DNA of 64,000 nt from contig NZ_JBGMWH010000010.1 in the NCBI RefSeq assembly GCF_041514305.1, forward strand, positions 62,001 to 126,000. Reading direction: 5' to 3'. A program made the position numbers and the translations under genes. This DNA comes from Salinarimonas chemoclinalis (GTDB lineage Bacteria > Pseudomonadota > Alphaproteobacteria > Rhizobiales > Beijerinckiaceae). The notes under the pieces are model-generated. The model was not told the origin of the DNA, did not search any database, and saw only the letters and a list, made by a program, of their open reading frames with translations. Shown piece by piece: positions 1 to 9,579 of this stretch. Each line of letters begins with the position of its first letter. Position 1 is the stretch's first letter.

Positions 1-127
1 GCCGGTCGACCTTGACGAAGATCGCCCCCGCCTCCGCGGCGCCGCGCCGGCGCAGCACCGCGGGCACGGCCTCGATCCCGGCCTGCCGGATCAGGGCGGA
101 GACGACGAAGTCCGACGTGAGGCGCAT
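1..127 (-). CDS. DUF1491 family protein (5' part only)
   Basis: Only the first 42 codons lie in the window; the gene continues past the left edge. The start ATG is at 127-125. The visible protein begins MRLTSDFVVSALIRQAG and carries the stretch GAIFVKVDR, which is the signature I associate with DUF1491, a family of roughly 110-residue alphaproteobacterial proteins of unknown function. It follows the peptidoglycan-binding gene on the same strand by 62 bases and could share its transcript. No function can be given. Confidence 0.75.
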   Translation of the reverse strand, partial: MRLTSDFVVSALIRQAGIEAVPAVLRRRGAAEAGAIFVKVDR

Positions 128-189
128 ACGATCCCCCGGGCTCTCCCGGCCTTCCGCCGAGTGTGGGCGCCAGCCGCGGCGCGGATCGA

Positions 190-868
190 TCAGTCGATCT
201 CCACGCCCGAGCGCATCGCCAGGACCCGCAGCGTAGCGCCGTCGAGCGCGCCCGTCACCGGCAGGCCCTCGGCACGCTCGAAGCTCTCGAGCGCGGCGCG
301 GGTCGCGGGGCCGAACAGGCCGTCGACCGTCATCGGGCCGTGGCCGAGCGCCACGAGCGCTTCCTGCACGGCCGCGACGCGGAGGTCCGGCGCGGGTACG
401 CCCAGCGAGGCGGTGGTCGTCGTGTCGCCGCCGCGGATGAGCGCCCCGATCGGGTCGTCGTCGCGCGAGAACGCCGGCGCGGGCGGCGGCGCGGGCGCAG
501 CGGCGATCGGCGCACGCGCCGGGGGCAGCGGCGCGGGGCCGAGCTCCACGGTGAGGCTCGGTGCCGGCGCGGCCGCGGGCGGCGGAACGGCGACGGCGCG
601 CGGCGCGGGGGCCGCGACGATGCGGGACGGCTCGGCGAAGAGTGGCGCGGGGTGGCGCGCCGTCTGGAACGCGAGCGCGTTCAGCGTGATGTACCCGGCG
701 ACGGATGCGAACAGCGCGCCGGCCACCAGCCGGCCCGGCCGCGCGAGGATCCGCCGCGCCGCCTCCGCCAGCGGCGAGCGCCGCGCCCGCGTCTCGAAGC
801 CGCTCGCGCGCCGCCGCACGGGCGCGCTCCTCGTCGTGATGTCGCGTCCGGAACGGGCCGCCATGACC

Positions 869-876
<8 letters not shown>
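190..876 (-). CDS. Membrane-anchored peptidoglycan-binding domain protein
   Basis: A 228-residue protein. Residues 1-45 are basic, then one hydrophobic segment (about 46-68, LVAGALFASVAGYITLNALA) anchors it. An Ala/Pro-rich linker (about 75-150) leads to a C-terminal PG_binding_1-type repeat, with VQEALVALGHGPMTVDGLFG followed by PATRAALESFERAEGLPVTG. By family knowledge this domain binds peptidoglycan; no catalytic domain is visible. The start ATG at 876 overlaps the stop of the sensor kinase by 8 bases (ATGCCTGA), so the two are probably translationally coupled. An in-frame ATG at 864 is an alternative. Inference: the pair may link envelope state to kinase signalling. Confidence 0.85.
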
Positions 877-2743
<1,867 letters not shown>

Positions 2744-2808
2744 GTCCGCCCACGACGGCGCTTGCGCCGCTCCCTGTCCTCGTTGGCGGGGACTGTCGCA
2801 GCCCCCGC

Positions 2809-2823
2809 TTAAACGAAACCTAA
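2809..2823 (-). promoter_or_regulatory. Imperfect CtrA-type box upstream of the sensor kinase
   Basis: Read on the minus strand this is TTAG-N7-TTAA, one base off the CtrA consensus TTAA-N7-TTAA, 66 bases in front of the kinase start. It is suggestive only; the match could be chance. Confidence 0.25.
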
Positions 2824-3005
2824 GGCGAACGGGTCGGACGCCGGACGGGTCGGCGGTATGCCGAACGCGTGGTTAACGCCGGCCCGGCGCGGCGTCCCAT
2901 GCCCGCACGCCCGCACGGCGGCGTTCACCATGTCCGCGACCGGCGGGGCGCGCGGCAACGCTCTCTTCACCCGCGCGGGGCGATCGAGGGAGCGACTGCC
3001 GGGGA

Positions 3006-3320
3006 ATGGTCATGCCGCTCGTGCGCACGCTCGCCGTCATCGCGACGATCTTCTGGTTCTCGCCCGTGCGCGAGGACGGCGCCGACGCGCCCGGCGCGCC
3101 TTCGGTCCCGCGCGCCGCGCCGATCGCCTCGCAGCATGCGCCGGCCCCCGCCGCGCCCGCCGCGAGCGGGCTCGACCGGAACTCCCTCGCCGGCCTGATC
3201 GCGGAGGCCGGAGACGACGCCGCGCGGGCGCAGGCGCTCTGGCGGGCGCTGCCGGAGGAGGCGCGAGCCGCCCTCGCCCGGCGAATCGCAGACGAGATCG
3301 CCGGGCCGGCGCCGAATTGA
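3006..3320 (+). CDS. Small secreted or membrane-anchored hypothetical protein
   Basis: A 104-residue protein that I do not recognise. It opens with a short hydrophobic segment (MVMPLVRTLAVIATIFWF) that could be a signal peptide or anchor, followed by an Ala/Pro-rich linker and a helical C-terminal half (about 55-100) rich in Ala, Glu and Arg. The first ATG is at 3006; a second in-frame ATG at 3012 is equally possible and neither has a strong ribosome site. Codon bias is that of its neighbours. It stands alone, divergent from the sensor kinase. Confidence 0.5.
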   Translation: MVMPLVRTLAVIATIFWFSPVREDGADAPGAPSVPRAAPIASQHAPAPAAPAASGLDRNSLAGLIAEAGDDAARAQALWRALPEEARAALARRIADEIAGPAPN

Positions 3321-3415
3321 GGCGATTCGGGGCGTCGAGCGCGCGTGCGCCTCTTGATTCCGGAAAAACGCTAGGCTAGCTTCCCTGCGCCGAGACGAAG
3401 GCGCACGCCGTGGCC

Positions 3416-3441
3416 AAAAAAAGGGCCGCGGGAGCGGCCCT
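3416..3441 (-). terminator. Intrinsic terminator of the mmgR-like small RNA
   Basis: An 8-bp perfect stem (AGGGCCGC / GCGGCCCT, 3422-3429 and 3434-3441) with a 4-base loop. It is followed on the minus strand by a run of seven T (3422-3416). No protein gene on that strand ends here, which is what marks this as the end of a non-coding RNA. Confidence 0.85.
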
Positions 3442-3515
3442 GAGTCTAGGGAGGAAACGCCCAAGAAGGGAGCCCGCATCCGGGCTACGTGGAGCTGCAT
3501 GCCGGCAACTCCACG
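3416..3515 (-). ncRNA. mmgR: Alpha-r8 / suhB / MmgR-type small regulatory RNA
   Basis: A roughly 100-nt transcript is predicted on the minus strand. It begins with a 6-bp hairpin (3489-3514), then AGCCCG-GATG-CGGGCT, then the single-stranded motif UUUCCUCCCU (complement of 3448-3457), and ends in a strong terminator. As I recall, UUUCCUCCCU is the ultraconserved element of the alpha-r8 family (Rfam suhB), whose Sinorhizobium member MmgR is Hfq-dependent and limits polyhydroxybutyrate granules. The CCUCC core could pair with Shine-Dalgarno sequences. A good promoter ends a few bases upstream. The family assignment rests on the motif plus layout, not on a covariance-model score. The 5' end is inferred from the -10 box. 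Confidence 0.72.
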
Positions 3516-3521
3516 TTCTGA

Positions 3522-3550
3522 ATAGTACCGCATGCCCATTCTGGCGGCAA
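3522..3550 (-). promoter_or_regulatory. Promoter of the mmgR-like small RNA
   Basis: On the minus strand: -35 TTGCCG (3550-3545), a 17-base spacer, and -10 TACTAT (3527-3522). The predicted start is at about 3515. The -35 sits in CTTGCCG, close to the alphaproteobacterial housekeeping form. Confidence 0.6.
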
Positions 3551-3845
3551 GATCCTCGCTGTCGTTTTCGACGGCGGGCCGCAGTGCTTTGGCAAAACCG
3601 ATTCAAGCTGTGGTTTTGGGGCAACACCCGATGGGCGCGCCGGGCCGCCGTCGCGATCCTCGGCCCCCTCATCGCCTCCACCGTGAGCGAGCACGCCACG
3701 TCGAGGCCGGTATTTCCCCCGCCGACGGCCGCCCTACCTCCTCCCCTTCGCGCCGGGCGTGCGCGGGATCGGCGTCGCCACGCAGGATACGTCACCGCCG
3801 AGCCGACCCGGGCGCGTCAGTCGACGAGACAATCGGGAGGACACC

Positions 3846-5144
3846 ATGCGCCATCGGCCACGCACCGCCCCCGCGACGTCGCTCGCGGCCCTGATCGCAG
3901 GCGCCGTCGCCTGCGGCTCCCCCGCCCTCGCGCAGAGCGGCATGAACACGACGAGCCTCCGGCACGAGGTCGTGCTCGACGGGCTCGCCATCCCCTGGGA
4001 CATGGCGTTCCTGGAGGACGGCACGATGTTCTTCACCGAGTTCTGCGAGGGGCTGTCCGTGCGCCTGCCCTCCGGGGAGGTGAACGCGCTCCTCGGCATG
4101 CCGGAGGGCGAGGGCTACGCGGCCACGGCCGACGACCTCTTCTGCGAGGGTCAGGCCGGCATGAACGGCGTCGCCCTCGATCCTGACTTCGCGGAGAACC
4201 GCCGCATTTACGTCTTCGCGGCCTCGCGTCGCTCCGACCCGCCGACGAACCGCGTGCTGCGGCTCACCGTCGACGCGGACCTCGCCGGCGTATCGGACCG
4301 CACCGACATCGTCGACGACATCCCCTTCAAGACGCAACCGACCGACCATCCCTTCGGCGGGACGGGCACCCACAACGGAGGGCGCATCCGCTTCGGCCCG
4401 CAGGACGGCCATCTCTACGTCACGACCGGTGACAACCACGACGGCACGATTCCGCAGAGCCCCACCATCATGGGCTCCAAGGTCCTGCGCATCGACACCG
4501 ACGGGAACGCCGCCCCCGGCAACGCCCCGCCCGAGGGCTTCGACCCGCGCACCTACACCTACGGGCACCGCAACGTGCAGGGCATCGCCTTCCACCCGGT
4601 GACCGGCGTCGCGATCATCGCCGAGCACGGCCCCTGGCATTCAGACGAGATCACCGTGCTCGAGAACGGCGGCAACGGCGGCTGGGATCCGCGCCCGAAC
4701 ATGGCCGGCCGTGGCGACTGCCCGGACGACTATTGCGGCTACATGCCCGACCAGATGGAGGGCATGAACCGCTTCGAGCGCGCCGCCTTCATGCCGATGA
4801 CGGACTTCGCGACCTACCCGGACGCCATGCCGCCGATCTGGGACAACAACGGCTGGTCCCAGGGCACCGCGGCCGCCGCCTTCCTCGAGGGCGAGGCGTG
4901 GGGCGACTGGGAGAACGCCCTGGTCGTCGGCATCATGGGCATCGGCTTCGGCGGCACGCCGATCGGCCAGCGCATCGACGTGATCACGCTCGACGAGGCG
5001 GGCACCTCCGTCGTGGACGTCACCGAGATGACGCTGCCGATGGAGGCGGGCCGGTTCCGTTCCGTGGTGCTCGGCCCCGACGGCAGCCTCTACGCCGCCG
5101 TGGACGAGGGCATGATCCACAGGCTCACTCCCCGCGCCCCTTGA
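3846..5144 (+). CDS. Periplasmic PQQ-dependent sugar dehydrogenase family protein
   Basis: A 432-residue exported protein. The signal peptide ends near residue 29 (GSPALAQS). The rest is a six-bladed propeller of the glucose/sorbosone dehydrogenase (GSDH, YliI-like) family, with typical stretches GLAIPWDMAFL, GMNGVALDPDF, GHLYVTTGDNHDG, KVLRIDTDGNAAPGN and YGHRNVQGIAFHPVTG. By family knowledge such proteins oxidise aldoses with PQQ in the periplasm; the substrate here cannot be told. ATG 3846 is chosen because GGGAGGA lies just upstream and the signal peptide starts there; upstream codons have no such features. It is monocistronic. The acidic composition of the mature part suggests a salt-adapted host, which is inference. 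Confidence 0.88.
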   Translation: MRHRPRTAPATSLAALIAGAVACGSPALAQSGMNTTSLRHEVVLDGLAIPWDMAFLEDGTMFFTEFCEGLSVRLPSGEVNALLGMPEGEGYAATADDLFCEGQAGMNGVALDPDFAENRRIYVFAASRRSDPPTNRVLRLTVDADLAGVSDRTDIVDDIPFKTQPTDHPFGGTGTHNGGRIRFGPQDGHLYVTTGDNHDGTIPQSPTIMGSKVLRIDTDGNAAPGNAPPEGFDPRTYTYGHRNVQGIAFHPVTGVAIIAEHGPWHSDEITVLENGGNGGWDPRPNMAGRGDCPDDYCGYMPDQMEGMNRFERAAFMPMTDFATYPDAMPPIWDNNGWSQGTAAAAFLEGEAWGDWENALVVGIMGIGFGGTPIGQRIDVITLDEAGTSVVDVTEMTLPMEAGRFRSVVLGPDGSLYAAVDEGMIHRLTPRAP

Positions 5145-5213
5145 GCCGGCGCCCACCCGGCCCGCAGGTACACCGCCCCCACCCGGGGGAGGTGCCGGCG
5201 ATCATCCTCGGCC

Positions 5214-5507
5214 TCAGCCCGCCCGCATCCGCCGGATCCCGTAGGCCGCGCTCGACCAGACCAGCGCCGCCACCGTGCGCACCGGCAGCAGCGAGGGGTG
5301 GTCGCCGCCGACGGGGGCGATCCAGGGGAGGCCGAGGCTCGTGATCGCCCAGGCGGCGAGGACCGCCGCCGTCAGTGCGGCGATCACCGCGACGACGAGC
5401 TTGCCCGCCTGATCCGCCTTCCAGCCGAAATACGCCGCGACCACGATCAGGATCGGGTCGAAGGCGGCCATGAGCCAGACGGCGGCGGCGACGGACGGGG
5501 TTTCCAC
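5214..5507 (-). CDS. Small hypothetical membrane protein
   Basis: A 97-residue integral membrane protein with about three hydrophobic segments (roughly 7-27, 35-58 and 75-90). No domain is recognised, and the only charged clusters are short cytoplasmic-type loops (KADQAGK, RRMRAG). The start ATG at 5507 is supported by the hydrophobic first segment. It lies on the same strand as pgpA/gatA, 68 bases downstream of pgpA, so it could be the distal gene of that transcript. Confidence 0.6.
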   Translation of the reverse strand: METPSVAAAVWLMAAFDPILIVVAAYFGWKADQAGKLVVAVIAALTAAVLAAWAITSLGLPWIAPVGGDHPSLLPVRTVAALVWSSAAYGIRRMRAG

Positions 5508-5575
5508 GGCGGGAGGCTCCTCGAAGGGGGACGCGAACGCGCCCGCGTCCTAGCAGGCTGAGCGCCCTCGCGCCA

Positions 5576-6052
5576 TCATGCGAGGCGCCGCAGAAGCGCG
5601 CGCACGAGCATGGCCGCGACGATCAGGATCGCCGCCGCCGCGAGGTCGTCGGCCATGACGCCGATCGCGCCGGGGATCGCCTCGATGCGGTCCACCGGCC
5701 AGGGCTTGATCCGATCGATCGTCACGTAGGCCACGAGCAGGAACGCGGCCACGGAAAGACGCTTCGGCCGCAGCGCGAACAGGACGAGGGCCGCGCCCAC
5801 GACCTCGTCGATCACGATCCGCCCGTCGTCGGAAAGCCCCGTCGCCTCCCCCCAGGTCGCGCTCGCCCACAGGCCGAGGGCGAGCAGAACGACGCCGATC
5901 GTCGCGCGCGCGGCGACGGAGAGGCGCTGTGCCCACCACAGCAGCGGTGCCGTCGCCAGCACCGCGAGGGCGACGCGCGCCGGCCCGGCGTGCCCGATCC
6001 AGAAGACGGTCGCCACCGCCTCGGCGAGCGCGACCTCGAGCCCGGCGCTCAC
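5576..6052 (-). CDS. pgpA: Phosphatidylglycerophosphatase A family protein
   Basis: A 158-residue membrane protein of the PgpA family, which dephosphorylates phosphatidylglycerophosphate to phosphatidylglycerol in the inner membrane. Diagnostic motifs are IVIDEVVGAALVLFAL in the middle and DRIKPWPVDRIEAIPGAIG then VMADDLAAA near the C-terminus, which supply the family's acidic metal-binding residues. The N-terminal PGT-type loop seen in E. coli PgpA is not obvious here (FWIGHAGPARVALAV occupies that place), so this is a divergent member. The GTG start at 6052 gives a 4-base GTGA overlap with the gatA stop, implying translational coupling; a GTG at 6058 is the alternative. Confidence 0.8.
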   Translation of the reverse strand: MSAGLEVALAEAVATVFWIGHAGPARVALAVLATAPLLWWAQRLSVAARATIGVVLLALGLWASATWGEATGLSDDGRIVIDEVVGAALVLFALRPKRLSVAAFLLVAYVTIDRIKPWPVDRIEAIPGAIGVMADDLAAAAILIVAAMLVRALLRRLA

Positions 6053-7530
6053 CCCCACCAGGGCTGCGGATAGGTCACGCGTCCGGCCGCATCCTCGATC
6101 ACCCGACCCGTGGCGAAGAGGGTCTCCTCGTCGAAGGCGCGGCCGATCAGCTGGAGGCCGAGCGGCAGGCCCTGCGCGTCGAAGCCGGCCGGAACGGAGA
6201 TACCCGGCAGGCCCGCCATGTTCACGGTGACCGTGAAGATGTCGTTCAAGTACATCTCGACGGGGTCGCCCGAGCCCTTCTCGCCGATGCCGAAGGCGGC
6301 CGACGGCGTCGCGGGGGTGAGGATGGCGTCGACGCCCGCCGCGTAGGCCTCCTCGAAGTCGCGCTTGATCAGCGTGCGGATCTTCTGGGCGCGCAGGTAG
6401 TAGGCGTCGTAGTAGCCCGCCGAGAGCACGTAGGTGCCGATCATGATGCGCCGCTTCACCTCGCGGCCGAAGCCCTCGGCGCGGGTCTGCTCGTACATGT
6501 CGGTGATGTCGCGACCGGGAACGCGCAGGCCGTAGCGCACGCCGTCGTAGCGCGCGAGGTTGGAGGAGGCTTCCGCCGGCGCGACGATGTAGTAGGCCGG
6601 GAGAGCGTACTTGGTGTGCGGCAGCGAGATCTCCACGACCTCGGCGCCCGCCGCGCGCAGCCAGTCCTGCCCCTGCCGCCAGAGCGCCTCGATCTCGGCG
6701 GGCATGCCGTCGACGCGGTATTCCTTCGGGATGCCGATCTTGAGCCCCTTCACCCCCCGCGAGACGGCGGCGCGGTAGTCCGGGACCGGGAGGTCGGCGC
6801 AGGTCGTGTCCCTGGCGTCCGGGCCGGCCATGGCCTGGAGCATCATCGCCGCGTCCTCGACGCTCTTCGCGATCGGCCCCGCCTGGTCGAGCGAGGAGGC
6901 GAACGCGACGATGCCCCAGCGCGAGCAGCGCCCGTAGGTCGGCTTGATGCCCACCGTTCCCGTGAAGGCGGCGGGCTGGCGGATCGAGCCGCCGGTGTCC
7001 GTCGCCGTCGCCGCGAGGGCGAGGCGCGCCGACACCGCCGCCGCCGAGCCGCCCGACGAGCCGCCGGGGACGAGCTTCGCGTCCGAGCCGGCGCGGCGCC
7101 AGGGCGACACGACGGGACCGAAGGCGCTCGTCTCGTTCGACGAGCCCATGGCGAACTCGTCGCAATTGATCTTGCCCAGCATCACCGCGCCCGCCCGCCA
7201 GAGGTTGGCGGTCACGGTCGATTCGTAGCGAGGCGTGAAGTCGTCGAGGATCCTGGAGCAGGCGGTCGCGCGCACGCCTTCGGTGCAGAACAGGTCCTTC
7301 ACCCCGATCGGCAGGCCCTCGAGCGGCCCGCCCTCGCCCTTCGCCAGGCGCGCGTCGGAGGCGTCGGCCATGGCGAGCGCCGTCTCGGGCGTCTCGAGCA
7401 CGTAGGCGTTGAGCGCGCGCGCCTTCGCCACGGCGTCGAGATGCGCCTGCGTCAGTTCGCGCGCGGAGAAGGACTTCTTCGCGAGTCCCTCGCGGGCCTC
7501 GGCGAGGGTGAGGTCGGTGAGATCGGTCAC
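6049..7530 (-). CDS. gatA: Asp-tRNA(Asn)/Glu-tRNA(Gln) amidotransferase subunit A
   Basis: A 493-residue amidase-signature enzyme that releases ammonia from glutamine to transamidate mischarged Glu-tRNA(Gln) or Asp-tRNA(Asn) in the GatCAB complex. The Lys / cis-Ser / Ser triad is visible: Lys78 in IGVKDLF, Ser158 in PGGSSGGS and Ser182 in TDTGGSIRQPAAF. Length is normal. It follows gatC on the same strand after 44 bases and overlaps pgpA by 4 bases. gatB is not in the window, so the cluster is a gatCA unit. Confidence 0.97.
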   Translation of the reverse strand: MTDLTDLTLAEAREGLAKKSFSARELTQAHLDAVAKARALNAYVLETPETALAMADASDARLAKGEGGPLEGLPIGVKDLFCTEGVRATACSRILDDFTPRYESTVTANLWRAGAVMLGKINCDEFAMGSSNETSAFGPVVSPWRRAGSDAKLVPGGSSGGSAAAVSARLALAATATDTGGSIRQPAAFTGTVGIKPTYGRCSRWGIVAFASSLDQAGPIAKSVEDAAMMLQAMAGPDARDTTCADLPVPDYRAAVSRGVKGLKIGIPKEYRVDGMPAEIEALWRQGQDWLRAAGAEVVEISLPHTKYALPAYYIVAPAEASSNLARYDGVRYGLRVPGRDITDMYEQTRAEGFGREVKRRIMIGTYVLSAGYYDAYYLRAQKIRTLIKRDFEEAYAAGVDAILTPATPSAAFGIGEKGSGDPVEMYLNDIFTVTVNMAGLPGISVPAGFDAQGLPLGLQLIGRAFDEETLFATGRVIEDAAGRVTYPQPWWG

Positions 7531-7574
7531 GGGCGTGCCCCTGGTGCGACTGGCTGCGACGGCGGCGGAGCGGA

Positions 7575-7862
7575 TTACTCGACGACCTTGGGAACCATGA
7601 AGAAATGGTCCTCGGTCTCAGGGGCGTTGGCGACGATGTCGTCGGCCTTGTCGCCGTCGGCGACGCCGTCCTCGCGGGTCTTGATGCGCATCGGCGTGAC
7701 CGAGGTCATCGGCTCGACGCCCTCGACGTTCACCTCCGAGAGCTGCTCGACGAAGGCGAGGATGGCGTTGAGCTCGCCCTGGAGATGCGGCACGTCTTCG
7801 TCGGTCACGCGGATGCGGGCCAGGCGCGCGATGCGCCTCACGGTGTCGGTGTCGACGGACAT
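7575..7862 (-). CDS. gatC: Asp-tRNA(Asn)/Glu-tRNA(Gln) amidotransferase subunit C
   Basis: A 95-residue protein with the GatC pattern: VRRIARLARIRVTDEDV, then LNAILAFVEQLSEV and the conserved VEPMTSVTPMRIKTREDGV. The C-terminus ENTEDHFF-like part reads ETEDHFFMVPKVVE, also typical. GatC clamps GatA to GatB. ATG 7862 is the only start that gives the standard N-terminus (MSVDTDTVRRIA). First gene of gatC-gatA-pgpA; a putative promoter lies 38 bases upstream. Confidence 0.96.
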   Translation of the reverse strand: MSVDTDTVRRIARLARIRVTDEDVPHLQGELNAILAFVEQLSEVNVEGVEPMTSVTPMRIKTREDGVADGDKADDIVANAPETEDHFFMVPKVVE

Positions 7863-7899
7863 GTCTGTTCCAAGCCGGGCTGGAGGGCGGGTCGCGCCG

Positions 7900-7929
7900 G
7901 CTATATCATCGGCGCGACGCGGGGGGCAA
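7900..7929 (-). promoter_or_regulatory. Putative gatCA promoter
   Basis: On the minus strand, TTGCCC (7929-7924) is followed after 18 bases by TATAGC (7905-7900). That would start transcription about 30 bases before gatC. The same 69-base gap must also serve the divergent AraC-type gene. Confidence 0.35.
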
Positions 7930-7931
7930 CC

Positions 7932-8576
7932 ATGGGCGGGAGCGGCGGGGTGATCGGGAGCTGGGTGGCGGGCGCCGGGGCCCGGCGCGAGGCGCTCGTG
8001 CTGCCGGACGGCTGCGTCGACCTGATCCTCGCCCGACGCCCGGGCGCGGCGCCGGAACTGCGCGTCTCGGCGCTGATGGACACGCCGACGCGGGTGCGCC
8101 TCGCGCCCGGCGAGCGGCTCGCCGGCTTCCGGCTCGCGCCGGGACGGCGGATCGACGCCGCCGCGCTCGCGGCCGTCCCCGCCGCCGAGATCGAGGACAC
8201 CGCCGCCATCCTCGCCCGCCTGCCGGAGATCGCGCCGCGCGCGCCGCGGCTGGAGGAGGCGCTGGCCTGCCTCGCCGAGGCCCGCGACGTCGCCGCCGCC
8301 GCCGCGCGGGCGGGGGTCGCGCCGCGCACGCTCCAGCGGCTCGTCCGAGACGAGACCGGACGCTCCCCCGACTTCTGGCGCCGCCTCGCCCGCGCCCGCC
8401 GCGCCGCCCGCGCGCTTCTCGCGGGCACCCCGCCGGCCGAGGCCGCCTTCGCCGCCGGCTACGCCGACCAGCCCCACCTCACCCGCGAGCTCGCCCGCTG
8501 GCTCGGCACGACGCCGGGCCGGCTCGTGCGCGACGAGTGGGTGGCGGGGATGGTGCTGGCGACGGGGTATGGGTGA
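7932..8576 (+). CDS. AraC-family transcriptional regulator
   Basis: A 214-residue regulator. The N-terminal part carries LPDGCVDLILARRPG, the hallmark of the DUF6597-type domain that precedes AraC helix-turn-helix regions. Two helix-turn-helix units follow: about 118-140 (DVAAAAARAGVAPRTLQRLV) and about 165-195 (EAAFAAGYADQPHLTRELAR). ATG 7932 is preceded by a G-rich ribosome site (GGGGGGC). The target and ligand are unknown. It is divergent from gatC, but that neighbour is housekeeping, so the regulator may control itself or the convergent VOC gene; this is a guess. Confidence 0.85.
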   Translation: MGGSGGVIGSWVAGAGARREALVLPDGCVDLILARRPGAAPELRVSALMDTPTRVRLAPGERLAGFRLAPGRRIDAAALAAVPAAEIEDTAAILARLPEIAPRAPRLEEALACLAEARDVAAAAARAGVAPRTLQRLVRDETGRSPDFWRRLARARRAARALLAGTPPAEAAFAAGYADQPHLTRELARWLGTTPGRLVRDEWVAGMVLATGYG

Positions 8577-8582
8577 GAGGGG

Positions 8583-8966
8583 TCAGGCCGGGACCGCCGA
8601 GCAGATCTCCACCAGATACCCGTCCGGATCCGCCACGTAGGACGTCGTCTGCCCCCATTCCTCCAGCCGCGGGTCCTGCTTCGGCGTCGCGCCCGCCGCG
8701 ACCGCGCGGGCATAGGCGCCCTCCACGTCGTCGGTCTCGAAGGCGATCTCGAAGGTCGGGCGCGCGGGGTCGGGGGCGGCCGGGTCCTTGCCGAGGCTGC
8801 GCATCAGGCGCCGGGACGAGAAGGACAGCGTGGTCTCGCCGGTGGCGAGCTCGCCGTAGTCGTTCGACGGGTGCAGCATGCCCCGCGCGAGGCCGAAGGC
8901 GCGCTCGTAGAAGGCGAGCGTGGCGGGGACGTCCTCGACGTAGAGGATCGTGTACCTGAGCTTCAT
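8583..8966 (-). CDS. VOC (glyoxalase/bleomycin-resistance) superfamily protein
   Basis: A 127-residue protein with two beta-alpha-beta-beta-beta units of the VOC fold: LRYTILYVEDVPATLAFYER at the N-terminus and SYVADPDGYLVEICSAVPA at the C-terminus. The latter holds the usual metal-ligand Glu. Members range from lyases to resistance proteins, and the substrate cannot be read from sequence. ATG 8964-8966 is preferred over the upstream ATG (8978) because GGAGAT sits at the right distance before it and MKLRYTILYV is the usual beginning. It converges on the AraC-type gene with a 6-base gap. Confidence 0.85.
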   Translation of the reverse strand: MKLRYTILYVEDVPATLAFYERAFGLARGMLHPSNDYGELATGETTLSFSSRRLMRSLGKDPAAPDPARPTFEIAFETDDVEGAYARAVAAGATPKQDPRLEEWGQTTSYVADPDGYLVEICSAVPA

Positions 8967-9054
8967 CGTGATCTCCATCCGGTAAGGCGCCGCCACCCTG
9001 CCCCCGGCGCGCCGCCCCCGTCTTGAAGAATCGCGACAGGTCCTCGGGACGCGC

Positions 9055-9480
9055 TCAGCCTGCCGCCGGGACGACGAAGGCGATGGCGTGCCCCGGCGGC
9101 GGGAACGGCGCCTCGATCGCGTCGCGGGTCACCCGCGGCAGCGCCGGGGGGCCGAGCACGTGCAGCGCGAGGACGACGAGGATCGCGGTGAGCACCGCGA
9201 TCCGGATGCGGCTGTCTGAGACGGCGGCGCGCAGGCGTCGTGCGAGGTCCGCGCGCCCGTCCGGCTCCCGGCCCATCGGCACCGTCGGCGCGATCGGCAC
9301 GGGGCGCCGCAGCGCGCGCCGGCGCGGGCCCGCCAGGTCGGCGGCGGAGATCACCGCGGCCGGCACAGCGCGGCGCGGGACCCGTCGGCTCGCATCGAGC
9401 TCGAGCACCGGCAGGATCGTGTCCGTCGCCGGCACGGCGCGGCGCGCGACCTTCGGCGTGAGGACGATCGTCTCGGGCAA
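9055..9480 (-). CDS. Hypothetical single-pass membrane protein behind a CtrA box
   Basis: A 141-residue protein with no recognised domain. Residues 1-90 are Arg/Ala/Pro-rich and probably cytoplasmic and disordered. One hydrophobic segment follows (about 93-115, IRIAVLTAILVVLALHVLG), then a short periplasmic tail. Such a topology is common for small cell-cycle or envelope factors. A perfect CtrA recognition sequence lies 20 bases upstream of the start, which supports the gene being real and possibly cell-cycle controlled. Family unknown. Confidence 0.55.
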   Translation of the reverse strand: MPETIVLTPKVARRAVPATDTILPVLELDASRRVPRRAVPAAVISAADLAGPRRRALRRPVPIAPTVPMGREPDGRADLARRLRAAVSDSRIRIAVLTAILVVLALHVLGPPALPRVTRDAIEAPFPPPGHAIAFVVPAAG

Positions 9481-9499
9481 GGCGGCCTCGGCGGCGTGG

Positions 9500-9515
9500 T
9501 TAAGCGATCCTTAAC
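9500..9515. promoter_or_regulatory. Perfect CtrA binding box
   Basis: TTAA-GCGATCC-TTAAC matches the alphaproteobacterial CtrA consensus TTAA-N7-TTAAC exactly. It lies 20 bases upstream of the minus-strand hypothetical membrane protein gene that starts at 9480. Confidence 0.65.
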
Positions 9516-9540
9516 GCGGGACCCTGCCAGACCGCCGCGT

Positions 9541-9561
9541 CCCGTGCCAGCCCGGCACGGG
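9541..9561 (-). terminator. Stem-loop after the UPF0173 gene
   Basis: An 8-bp perfect stem, CCCGTGCC / GGCACGGG, with a 5-base loop, 18 bases beyond the stop of the metal-dependent hydrolase. There is no T run, so termination is only possible rather than shown. Confidence 0.35.
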
Positions 9562-9579
9562 AACATGGTTAACGCGGGT

